Below, piece after piece: positions 1-13,007 of a stretch of 43,081 bases of DNA. The DNA is from Acephala macrosclerotiorum (taxonomy: Eukaryota; Ascomycota; Leotiomycetes; Helotiales; Mollisiaceae): assembly GCA_014904845.1 (NCBI GenBank), contig MU119577.1:1-43081 (forward strand). The letters run 5' to 3'. Below the pieces are notes generated by a model. The model made no database searches, had not been told where the DNA came from, and worked only from the letters and a program-made list of their open reading frames with translations. Each line of letters starts with the position of its first letter. Position 1 is the stretch's first letter. Made by a program: the position numbers and the translations under genes.

Positions 1-3000
1 TTTATTTATAAAATTGAATAATTTTTTAAAATTGTTTATTTTTTTTTTTAAACGAATTTTAATTAATATATTGTTTTTTGTTTAAAAAAAAATTGAAATA
101 ATTTTTTTTATTTAAATATTAAAAATAATTTTTTTAATGTATTTTTAATATTATTAAAAAATAATAATATATTTTTAATATTTTTAAAAAGTAATAATAT
201 TAATAATTGTTTTATTTTCGAGAAAACGATTTTTTTTTTTAAATGTATTAATAAAAAAAAATATAATATTTAAAGAAAAATTATTATTTTTATTAAATTT
301 TATTATTTTATTTGAAAATTATTAAAAAATGCATTTTGTTTAATTTTTGATTTGATTTAATATTATTTTAAAAAGATTTTAAAATCGTAATATTTTTTGT
401 TAATTCGTTTTTAATATTAATTTTACAATTATTATAATAGAATTATATATTTTCTTTTTAAAAATTCTTGTAAATAGCTAGTTTCGAGAGCAGTACTAAT
501 TACGTGTTTTTTAGTACATAAAAAGTTTTCGCTTACTATAGACTAATTAACAATTCTTTCTATTTCTACTTTGATTGATTGATTGATTGATTTACGAATT
601 ACGAATTATTTCGAATGAGTTTAATCTATTGATTAAAACGAACTGATCTACGATTGAACTTTTTTACTTTGTACTTTATTGCTTTTCTATATTACGTAAT
701 TACTTTGATTTAATTTTATAATAATTTAACGTTTAATCGATTTTTTTTGTATTTGAATAAATTTTTATTATACAAATAAATTAAAATTCGTTTATACATA
801 TTTTTATCGATTTCAATATTAAATTTTATTTTATTATTATTATTTTTAAATATTTATAAATTTGCGTTAATTGTATTATCGTTGAATATTGTATTTAAAT
901 TTAAATTATTAAATACGTTTATTAATTAAATTAAATTTAAAAGTTTTTTCAAATGTTTATTTGTAATTATAAACGCGATATTTATAAATATATTATTTTC
1001 TTTGAAAGTTTATATTATTTTTCGTATGTGATTTATATTGTATTTAATTAATATTTTTAGATTTTATTGAAATTTTAAAAGATTTATATTTAATAATAAA
1101 TCGAGTTTACGTATTAATATAAACAGTTTATTAAATATATAATTTTATTTTAATTTTGTTTTAATTTAATTAATTTTGCGATTAAAATATATATATTTAT
1201 TAAAAAAACTTTTTTATTAATTATATTTTAATCGATATATATTATTGTATTATATAAATAATTATTTTTTATTATTAATTTGCGTATAAAAATACTATTA
1301 CGATAATTTCTTTTTTTTTTAATAAAAGTAATTTTAATTTTTAACGTTTGATTTTAATTTAAAAAAATATTTCTCGTAAAAATTAATAATTATTTCAATA
1401 ATATAATTGAAATTTTTTATTTTATATTAATTATTATAATTCGCGTTTTAATTTTTTTATTTTATTAAATAATACAATTTATACTAATAATATTTTTTTT
1501 TGAAATTAATAATTTTTTTCATTTTTTATTTTTTTTTCTCGTTTTTTAAATTGTTTATAATTAATTTTAAATTTAATTTAATTGTTATTTCGTTTTTCGA
1601 TTCGTTTTAAAAACGTTTTTAAAATGCAAAAAATAAATTTATATAAAAAACGTTATAATATTTTCAAGTATTTAATAATTTGATTTTATATATTTATAAA
1701 TTAATTCGTTTTTTAATACGAAATAATTTAATATATTTAAAATCGAATTTTTTATATAATTAATTAAAAACGAGATTTTTTATATTTAATATAATGCGAT
1801 TTTTAATTTTAAATTTTATTTTTTTATATTTAATATTGTAATATTTCGTTTGAATATTTTATATGTAAATTAAAATTTTTTTAAATTTTTATTGAATTTT
1901 TTTTAATCGATTTATTAATTCGTAGATTGATTTCAATTTATAATATAATAAAATACAAATTTTATATAATTTAATTATTTTTTCGTTTATTTCAAATAAT
2001 GAAATATTTATAATTAATAATAAATTATTATTTTAATAGTATTTTATTAAATCGAATCAATCGATTTAATCGTTTTATTCGAAATTTATAAATATTTTAA
2101 AATAATATTTTAAAATCGAATTTATTTTTTCGATAAATTTATTAATTTATAAATAAAATAATATTAAGATTTTTTTTAATATATCGATTAAATTAATAAA
2201 AATCGATCAAAAATTCGAAATAAATAATTTGATACGATTCGTAATAATATCGTTAAATATTTTATATTTTGAAAATATATATTTTAAAAAAACGTATACA
2301 AATTATTTCGATATTATATTTTTTTAAATTAATACAATTTCGTTTTTTTTGTAAATTTATTAACGATAATAAATTTCGTATTATATATTAATATTATTTT
2401 ATTTTTTTCGTTTGTAAAATCGATTGATTTTTAAAAACGCGATAAATTAATTATTAAATTAAATATAATAAAACTTTAAAAACGTTTTAAATTAAAAATA
2501 AATATTAATTTTTTTAAAATCGTATTTTATTTCGATTTGTTTTTTTGATAAACAATATACGATTTAATATAATTTTTAATATTCGCGTTTATATTTTTTT
2601 ATTATTAAAAATTTTTTATTTTTATTAAAATAATTAATAATAAAATTATTATAAAATTTTTTTATAATTTTACGTTAAAAAAATTCGTTTAATAAAATTT
2701 ATAATTATATATTATTGAATATTTAAATTTTATTTTAAAGTAAATAATTTTTTTTTTAAATCGTTATAAATTATTTAAATAATACGAATTTTTTTAATTA
2801 AATTATATTTTATTACTATTGTTTCTAATTGTACGAAATTGTTTAATTCGATTTAATTTATATTTATTAATATATTGTTTAATTTTATTATTGTGTAATT
2901 TAAATTTAATATTATTTTTTTTCAAATAATTATAATAATTAAATACAAAATATTCTTTTTATTTTCGAGTATTATTAAAGTATTAATATTGTTTTTATTT

Positions 3001-6000
3001 GATTTAAATAATAATTATTATATTTCGATCGATTTTTGAGCGTAATTTAATCGTTTAAAAAAATCGTCGATTGAATTTTTGTTTTTTACTCGATAAATAA
3101 TTTTACAATCAATAATTAAAAATATAATCGTTTATTGAATTTATTATCGAATTAATATTTTTGTCGTTATAAAATATTTAAAATTATTGTAATTAGAAAT
3201 AATAATAATCGTATATTTAATTTTTTTTAAATAATATTTTTAATATTTTATTGATTTTACAATAATTAATAATTTTTAATCGAACGTAAAATAATTGATT
3301 TCTATAAATATAAATTTTCGAGAATAAAATATAATAAAATAAAAATACGTATTTCATTGTTTTTAAAAAATAATACTTATAAAAGTTTCGATCAACGTAT
3401 TATATTTTAATTATAATTTGAAATTAAAATTAAAATACGTAAAAAAAAAAAATTTTATAAAACAATTTTTAAGTTTTTTAAACGATTTTATAGTATTATT
3501 TATTTATTTGAATATTTGTTTTTTTTTCAAAAGCAACGTTATAAATAGTATTATTTTATTATATTTGTAAATAAATTTTCGATAAAAATTATAAAATTTT
3601 AAAAATTGAAAATTTTTTCGAATTTTATTAAATATCGATTAAAACGTGATTATAATTACACGATATTAATTTATTTTAATATTTATAAATAAAACGATAA
3701 ATTTTAAAAATTTTATTTTATTGATATTAAATTTGCATTTTTTTAATTTAATGTATAGTTTTTATTTTTTGAATTGTTTTAATATTTTATTAATATATAT
3801 ATTATATTTTTATTAAATTTTAAAATAAATTAAAATATTATTTAAATAAATAATTACAAATAAATCGATAAATGTTTTTAAATATTAATTAATATAAATT
3901 TGAAAAATAATTAAAACGTTATATAAATCAAAAAAAACTATTAAATATTATTATTTATTTATATTTTTTTTTTGATTTAAATAAAATAATATATATTATA
4001 TAAATTTAATTTCGTAAATATTTTAATTTTTTTAAACGATTTAAGATTTTAAAGATTAATAAAAATGAAATAATAATTCGAAATAATTATATTAATAATT
4101 TCGCGATAATCAATATAAAAACGTAATAATATTTTTTTTTTAAAGTGAAAAATATTAATATTATTATAAGTAATTTTAATCGTTTTATAAATTTCAATTT
4201 TAGTATTTTATTAATATATTTTCGAAATATTTATAATTTTTTTTTAATAAATTATAAATTGATTTAAATAGTAATTTATTATTTAATTTTAATAAAATTT
4301 TATAATCGAATTCAAAATAATATAATAATATTTTTTTTTTTTTGTTTTTTATTAAAATTTTTTATATATTTTGTGTATTTTTTTAATAAAATCGCTTTTT
4401 TAAATATTCGTTTTTCGATGTTTTTTAAAACTAGTTTTAAAACGTTAAATAAATCGAAATAAATCGCGTTTTCGATATTATTATTTATTATTTTTTTGAA
4501 TTACTTTTTATTCGATTCGAGTAAATAAAATATCATTAAAATATCATAAAAAGCGTTTATATTATTATTATTATTATTTCGAATTAAACGTTCGTTTTAT
4601 TAATTAATTTTAAAATTATATTTTTGTAATTAAAATTTATTGAAAATTATATTTATTGTAATTAAATTTATATTACGAAAAACGATATTAATTTTTTTTT
4701 TATTTAAAAATAATCGATTTATATAAAAAAAAATATTAAAATCGAAATTAAAACGAATATTTTATTTTAAACGTTTTTTATTATTAAAAATTTTTTTTTT
4801 TTAATTTTGATTTAAATATAAAAAATCAAATTAATATTAAAAAAATTGAAAATTGTTTTACAATTAATTATAATAATCAAATCGAGATTATAATCGTTTT
4901 TGTTTTTCGTTTTCAATTATATTATATAAAATATTAAATTTATTTCAATAAAATTAAAAATATTATTAAATTGTAATTTAAAATTTAATTGTATAAAAAA
5001 TCAATTTTTAATCTCGAGAGTTTTTAAATTTATATTTCTTAGTTTTATTTCGATAAATTATTCGAATTTTAATAATTTTTAAATAAATATAAATATAAAT
5101 ATATTAAATAATTTTAATAATATTATTAAAAAATAATATTAAATTTTTAATAATTATATTATATCGTTTTAATTTAAAGTATATTAAATTTATATAATTA
5201 ATAATATTATAAAAACTTTTTTTAGTAAATTTATTGTTTTTAATAATAAAAAAAAACGTCGTTTTTTTAAAAATATTATTTTGTAAAATATTTCGTTTAT
5301 TTATATTTAAAATAAAATTTCGTTTATTGTAATTTTTTTTTTTTAATCGAAATATTCGAATATAAAAATTGCTTTTTTTTATTTCTAATAAAATCATTAA
5401 AAAGTTTTCGAAATTATTACGAAATCGCGTTCGAGTTTATAATTGAATTATTGAATTTAACGATTTTTTTATTCATTTGTAAATATTAAATATTTTATAT
5501 TAAATATAAATTGAAAAGTTTAATTGTAATACGAATAAAGTTTTTTATAAAACGAATTGCTTTTTTTAATTCGATATACGTTTATAATAAAAAATTATTT
5601 AATATTATATATATTTGTTTTAAAATTAATTTTATTAATTTTAATTAATAATTCGATTAAATCGATTTTTTTTTAAAATTTTATAATATATTTTATAAAT
5701 ATAATTTGAAATAATTTATAAAGTTTTATATAAATTGATTTTTGAATATTTTATATTTATTTATTTTAATATTCGTTTTTATTAATATTATTTACAAATT
5801 GTATTTTACGAATAATTAATTTTTGAATAATATTTAATTATTTAATTTTATTATTTTCATTTAATTATTATTTAAACGAATTATTATAATTCGTTTTTTG
5901 ATTATTAAAAAAACGTAATTTTAAACGAAAATTATTTATATTTAATTATTTATAATATTTTTTATAAGAAAATAATTTTTCGTTTTTATAATTTAAATTT

Positions 6001-9000
6001 TAATATTGTTTTTTAATAATATAAAAATTGAAAATATTTTAATTTTAAAACGTTTTTAAAAATTGAAAAAATTGAATATAAATAAATTTATTATTAAAAT
6101 ATTTTACGTTTTTATAAAAAAAAAAAAAAGTTTTATAAACTCGAAAAAAATTGTTTATATATATTTAAAATTGCGCTTATAATAAAAATATTTAATATCG
6201 ATATTTTAAAATTATTTATTTGTATTTTTTTTATTATTTTAAATCGTATTTTCAATTTAATATTTTTTTTACGTATTATTTACAATTTTAAACGTTATTA
6301 CAATTAATTATTTTATTTTCGTATATATTATAATTTTTTTTTTTATTATCGAATAATTCGTTAAAAATTTATCGAAATATAAAAATATTAAAAATATTAA
6401 AAGTATTAAAACGAGTATTTAAAATAATACGATAAATAGTAATTTTCGTTTTTCTTATACTCGTTTTACGATTCGCGAATTAATAAATTTAAAAAAAAAA
6501 AAAAAATTTTATAATTGTTTTAAAAAAACATTTTTTTCGTATAAATTGTTTTTATAATATATATTGTATTAATTCGATTATTATTTAGTATTTTAAGATT
6601 TAAATTTTTTGTATTTTTTTATTTTATTTAAAACTTTTTAAATTCGATTTTTTTGATTGTATTAAATTCGAGTTTTATTGTTTTAATTTTTCGTTTAATT
6701 AATATTCGTAGTAATTCGTCGTATTTTATCGATAAACGAAATTTCGATCGAAGAAAATTCGAAATTCGTAAATATTAAACGAAATCGAGTATATTAAATC
6801 GATTGAATATACTTATAACGATTGTAATTCTTTTTTCGATTATTGATACTTTAAAAAATAAATATATTATTTGTCGTATTAATTCAATAAAAAAGTTTCA
6901 AACTATAATAAAATTATTAAAAAATTGAATTAAAAAATAAATAAAAAATAGTTCTATTATTGAAATTTAAAAAAAAAAAAAAATTGAACGAGTATTCGAC
7001 TTTTGAAACTCGATTAATAACGTCGAACTAAAAACGAACGTGTAATACGTGATCGCGTTTTATAATACGAATAAATTTAAATTTTAATATTTCGAAATAT
7101 TTTAATAATATATAATTTAATTTTATATATTTAAAACGTTAATAAATATTAAATAAAATAATTATAATAAATAATATTATTATAAACGTAATTAAATATT
7201 AAAATTAAATTAAAATTTTAAAATAATAAAATAAATTTTTATTTTATAATTTATAAAAAATAAAATATTAATTATATTTGAAAAAATAATAATAATTAAT
7301 ATTTTAAATAAAAAAAATAAAAAAATAATTTTTTTATATTAAATTAATATTATTTTAAATATATTTATAAAAATTCGATTATTAATCAAATTTTTCAAAA
7401 TAATAAATTTTAAAAAAAATTTTATAAAAATTTATATATTAACGTTTTAATTATATTAATTATAATATATTTAAAAAATTTATTAATATTATAAATATAA
7501 AAATATCGAAATTAAAATTATATATTAAATATAAAATATATAAAAATTATATAATAATATTTTTTTATAATTATAAACGATATAATAAAATGTTTTTAAA
7601 TTAAATTTTTAAAAAATAAAAATATAAAAAAATTTTATAAAATTATTAAAAAAAATATAAAAATTTTTTTATTTATTTTAAATATAATAATAAATCGAAT
7701 TAATTTAAAAAAATTTTAAAAATAATTTAAAATATTATTTAATTTTTTTAAATATAAATTTTATTTATTATATAAATATTTATTAAATTTATAATTTATA
7801 AAATATTAATAAATATATTTTAATAATTAATTTTAAAATTTATATTAAAAAAAATTAAATTTTTTAATATTATATATTTTTATAAATTATTAAATTATAA
7901 AATATTAAAAATATTTTTTTAATTAATATTAAATTTTATAAATATAAATTTTTAAAAATTTAAATATATTATAATAAATTTATTTATTATTAATAATATA
8001 ATTTATAATTATATTATTATTAATATATTAATTAATTAATTTTTTAATAATAAAATAATTAATAAAAATAATAATATTAAAATAAATTTAAAATTAATAA
8101 TCGAATAATTAAAAAAATTAAAATTTTTTATAATTTTTTTATTAAAACGAAAAAAATAATAATTTTTTTTTAAATATATTTAATGTTTTATTCGAATTTT
8201 TAATCGTTAATAAAATTTTAAAAAAAAAAAACTTTTAATTAAATAAAAATAATCGTTATTAAATTTGAAATTTTTTAAAAAATAAATATTTATAAAATTT
8301 TAAATCGAAAAAAATCGTAAAAATTATATTTTTATAATTTATTAAAAAATATATATAAATAAATTATTATTATAATTTAATTTCGAATATTCGAATTAAA
8401 TAAATTTATTATTTTTATAAAATATAATTTTACAAAAAAAAAATTAATTAATTAAAATCAATTTTTATTTTTATAAATAAATTATTAATATTACAATTTA
8501 TTTAATTAAATATATTTTCATTTTATAAACGTATTTTTTATTTTTTATTTTATTTTTTATATTTATTATATTTATTTTATATTCGATCGAAAATAATTAT
8601 TATTTTATATTTATTTTAAATTTATTTAATAATTTAAATTTAAAATTAAAAGTTTTTAATTTAAACGTTTTATAAGTATTTAAAATTGAAATAATTTTCA
8701 TCGATATAAAAAAAATAATTCGTTTAAAAAAACGTTTTTTCAAAGTCGAATAAATTAATAAAAATTTTATAATAAGAAAATATTTTTTAAAATTCTCGTT
8801 TTTATATTAAATTATTACGATTAATTTAATTGATTATAAATAATTATTAAAATTATATTTATCAAAAAAAAAAAATTTAAATTTTTTTTTTACGATTTAA
8901 ATTTTTTTAAATTATATTATAATATTATTAATCGTATTTTTTTAATATAAATTTTATCGAGTAATAAAAACTTTTTACGAATATAAATCGCGATTTATAA

Positions 9001-10400
9001 TATTTCGTAATTTTAATTTAAATTATATAATAATTACTAATTTAAATAAATTGTAATTAAAAATTTAAATAATTTAAATATATTTTTAATTTATAAATTA
9101 AATATAAAAAGTTTAATAAATTTATAATTAAATAATTTTAATTATAAAAATCGTAAAATTTTAATATTTTTTTAAATTTAAATATAATAAATTTAAATAT
9201 TTAAAATATTTAAATTTTTTTTTTAATTAATTAAAATTAAAATATAATATTTTTTATTTTTATATTATATATATTTTAATAAAAATTAATTATTAATATT
9301 TTATTTAATATATTTAATAATAAATAATAATATAAAATATAATAAATTAAAAAAAATTATTTTAAATAATTTAATTATTAATATTTTATTTTTAAATTTA
9401 AAAATCGAAATAAATTTTTAATTATTAATACATAATATAAAAATAATTATAAAATTTAAAAAAATTTTACGAATAAAAATCGAAGTTTTTATTTTATTTT
9501 ATATTATATTAAATAATTATATAAAATTAAATATTAATTATTACGTTAATTAATTTATTAAATTTATATTTAATACGTATTTCGAATATTTATATTTTAC
9601 GAAATAATATTTTTAATATTTTAATAAAATGAAAATAATAAATATTATTTATAAAAAAATATCAATTAAAAATTATAATATATTTTTCGATTTTATATAA
9701 AAAATCGAAAACGATTATAAATCGTTTTTAAAATAAATAATTATATTAAAAATCGAAATAATTTTATAAATAATATAAAAATAATAAAATATAATATAAA
9801 ATTCGATAAAAATAAAAATTATAATAATAAATAAAATTATAAAAAAAATAATTTAATTAAAAAAATTTTGATTAAAAATTATTAAAAAAAATTTTAAAAT
9901 TTTTTTTATTTTATATTATAATAATTTTTTTATAATCGATTTTAATACGAATATAAAATTTTCAAATAAATTTAAATATATTAAAATTCGATATTTTTAT
10001 ATAAAAAACGATATAATTATTAAAAACAAATTAAAAAAAAAAATTTAATTTTAAAGAATAATTAAATCGTAAATATTTTTATAAAATAATTATTTTATAA
10101 TCGATTTACAATTTATAAAATTATAATAAATTTAAATAAAAATTAATTTAATTTAAAAAAAATTATAATATTATTTATAAATTTTAAAAATTAAAATAAA
10201 ACGAAATTTTTTTTTTAAATAAATTTAAAATATTTTTTAATTAAAAAAAAAAAAATTAAAATTTTATTTAAAATCGAATTTTTATAAAAAAAAAAAAATT
10301 TTAAATTTTTTATAAATTTTTTTACGACAATTCGACGTTATAATTAATAAAAAATAAAAAATAATAAATTACAATAATAATTAGTACGATAATCACGTGA
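1..10400. repeat. Extremely AT-rich block, probably RIP-mutated repeats
   Basis: About 10.4 kb made almost entirely of A and T, with long homopolymer and ATT/TAA runs and no credible gene. The few C and G that remain are mostly in CpG (TCGA, ACGT, TTCG), while CpA, CpT and CpC are scarce. This is what very heavy RIP would leave after converting nearly every non-CpG cytosine on both strands. The depletion looks most extreme at about 7,100-10,330 and is weaker near 460-720 and 6,650-7,070. The only long open frame (5,104-5,397, minus) is Ile/Asn/Lys/Phe low-complexity sequence expected from composition. Which elements were mutated cannot be read by eye. A centromeric or other heterochromatic location is possible but not shown. 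Confidence 0.85.
571..590. repeat. (TTGA)5 microsatellite
   Basis: Five perfect copies of TTGA, followed closely by a direct repeat of ACGAATT at 594-607. It lies in a stretch of the AT-rich block that keeps more cytosines outside CpG than its surroundings. Confidence 0.8.
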
Positions 10401-10453
10401 AAACATTAATTATTTATATTACTTTGAACATTAAAATAAATATATTTTTACAG

Positions 10454-10472
10454 CGCTTTTTAGTAAAAAGCG
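10454..10472. repeat. 8-bp inverted repeat at the edge of the AT-rich block
   Basis: CGCTTTTT and AAAAAGCG form perfect 8-bp arms around a 3-base spacer, just where the AT-rich block gives way to normal composition. It could be part of an element terminus or a chance hairpin. A comparable hairpin sits beside the second AT-rich pocket at 16,017-16,034. Confidence 0.5.
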
Positions 10473-10755
10473 TATTAGACTTTCGAGTGATTTTAGTACT
10501 AAGTAAATACTACAATAAATATAATGTCTCCGTACTTAGCTAGATCTTATCATCTCAATTAATCAACCTGACCATCAAAACCATCGAATATATCACTCAA
10601 ATTGACAATGCTACCTCGCTCTAAGCCTAAAAGGCACTTGGATTATGTCACATAATTCACTTCTTTCGATTCCACGTGATCACCTGCAAGCCCATACATT
10701 TGCCTTTTCCGGTGCTCCTTAGGTTCTGTGTGTATAGAGGTGTGAGCGGTAATGA

Positions 10756-12784
10756 GGCTCAAATCGTGATACTCCCGATGAGTCCCCCAACAGCAACGCT
10801 GCTACAAACACCCTGGCGGAAGTCATCCAAGAGTTTGCCAACAATGCTACCTCCAAAGAGCTGTCTACCGCCTGTTCCTTCGATAAGTCTCCTGGCAACA
10901 GCTTGGCAGCTGAGACTACCACGGAGACGAGCGCCACGTCTACCAAAGATCACTCAAACAACGCGACTGCTCTCCATACTGTTGGTGAGAACACCCCCGC
11001 AAGCGAGCCTAGTCTTACCGATTGCCTCGAAACTACTACTGGTTCTCTCCCGTCGAACGAGCTTACAAATACAAAGCGGTCAGTTCTCGATGAGCCGGGC
11101 AACTCCCTCGAAACCGTTTTGGAGGCGCTTAAGATGCAGAACACCGACCGCATAGCCGACTCCGCGGTTCCAAGTAAGTGTACCGTACTTGCTAACACCG
11201 ATCCTATGGTCTTTGCGAAAATCATTTCCGGCATCAGGATAAGCTGTGTCGATAGTAACCTCATGATCCTGGCTTCTGCGCTCGAAATCGAGACGGAAAG
11301 GCTACAAGAGTATGGGCGAAATAGGTTGAGTCAAATTAAGTAACATCGAGAACAAATGAATCTGCGGTTCCTAGAACGAACGGAAAAAGAAGAGAGGTAT
11401 CAGCATAAGGAAAAGCGCCTGCCCGAAGACACGGAGAAGGCTATTGCCTGCTTGAACATAAGGGAATTAGTTAACCGAGTTTTAAAAGACATCCTATTTG
11501 TACCCACAGAGCTAATAGGGGAGTTTATAGAGGACGATGAATTTGAGAACCTCATAAGGAAAATCGACGAGAAAATTGCTGGCAATGCAAAGAAGTGAGG
11601 TCGAACGTTTATAAAAGAGACCTATTACTGGCCTATACTCAAGAGACGCGCAGACAGGATGGGCCCACTTCCGGAATCATCTGGTAGGAAAACCGGGATT
11701 ACCCCGCAGCAGAAATATATGGCTAAGAGACTGGTCATTGCGTCGGGATATGTCGATAGCAAGGACAGTATCCTCAAAGCGAGGCCCAGCCGAGCAAATT
11801 CGAGAACAAGAAGTAGTCTCCGGGGAAGATCCAGGAGCAGCGTGGGACGCTTGACCGGTCTCGGATTCACTATAAGCAACACCCCAATTTCGTCTTCCGG
11901 GCAGAAAGGAAAACGGGACGAACTATCTACGCCTGAGATCGGCGCCATCAAGAGATCCGGATCGGATGGCAGTCAGGTTGTTGCTAGAAGTGCGGAGCCG
12001 GACGTGAAACAGCACGGGCTAGACAATTTCAACGTCCACAGTATCGAGGAACCTGAGGCCGACAGTCTAGCAGGCTATAAGAGTGAGGCATACGGCAATC
12101 GGATACACTGCTACTTAGTGGTTTCACCAGCTGGGTGACCACCCCATGCATATAAGTCTGTCAGGGAGCTTCTAGAGGCTCTGCGCGATGCTATTGCGGG
12201 TCACAGGTCGTTGCTTGAAAATGGGAAGATTCTCTATCGGGATATTTCCGAAAATAACATCATTATCACTAAACCTGCTGCCGAAGGAGCCCCGAAAAGA
12301 AGATTGATTGATCCGGACTTGGCGAAGGAGTTGGACAGCGTGCCTAGTGGAGCTAGTCACCGTAGTACCATGCAATTCATGGCAACCGAGGTGCTCCAAG
12401 GCAAGGGCCACACTTATCGAATCGTTCTTCTACGTTTTCATATGGATGTGCATTCGATATGGATATAAAGACCCAGCGGCTCGGGATGAGCACAAAAAGA
12501 GGGTGAAACCCGCGACAAGTGTTCTTCGGGATTGGTATACTGGGACTTATTCGCAAATTTCCCGGAACAAAGTAGGGGATATGGACAAAAATGAATTCGA
12601 GAACATCGTTGCGGAGTTTGGGCTGAAGTTTGAGAGCCTAAAACAGCTGACTCGTGAGCTCCGAAATATCCTCTTTCCAATTATGGATGGGGTAATCTTT
12701 ACGGGAACATTTCGCGACAACGGCATAATTTACGACGGAATAATCAAAGCGTTTAACAAGGCAATTGGTCCTTTGGGAAAATAG
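10756..12784 (+). pseudogene. Broken FunK1-type fungal protein kinase
   Basis: The kinase core is recognisable: YRDIS with NNIII (an HRD-type catalytic loop) near 12,235, LIDPDLAK (in the DFG position, DLD in intact relatives), then GASHRSTMQFMA and EVLQGKGHTYR. This matches the fungus-specific FunK1 family (Pfam Pkinase_fungal). The N-terminal part is Ser/Thr-rich and a basic Ser/Arg-rich stretch precedes the kinase core, as usual in the family. Frame 1 is open from 10,756 but broken by TAA at 11,341, TGA at 11,596 and TGA at 12,136; homologous-looking sequence continues in the same frame after each. Near 12,420 the frame shifts to frame 2 just after HTYR, with loss of about three residues, and then runs to TAG at 12,782. 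No ATG was found in frame 1; upstream exons may reach an ATG near 10,608. It converges on the DIL-RBR gene 223 bp away. Confidence 0.82.
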
Positions 12785-13007
12785 GGGCGGGCAAATGCAT
12801 AGTGAGAGGTGAGGACTGAGCATCAGCATTGGAAGGCGTATTGATTGTTGTAATATAAGTTATTCCCGAAAATGTCGTAACCGTTTTCTTCTGTGGTGCT
12901 TCGCCCATGCATCTGATCCCCTATCCTCCTCGCTTTGAACACACTTCCTTCAACCGTACCTGCACCCTTCCTATTGTCCACCCTAAGATCCCAAATGCCT
13001 CAATTCC

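Noticed and set aside
5104..5397. 97-codon open frame (minus) in the AT-rich block
   Set aside because: Only Ile, Asn, Lys, Phe, Tyr and Leu in runs; explained by AT composition, no domain.
1..10400. Could the AT-rich block be inserted mitochondrial DNA?
   Set aside because: No mitochondrial protein, rRNA or tRNA genes are recognisable, and the CpG-restricted cytosines fit RIP better.
10676..11155. 159-codon open frame overlapping the kinase relic
   Set aside because: Its translation is Pro/Leu/Arg-rich and out of frame with the kinase-like sequence; a shadow.
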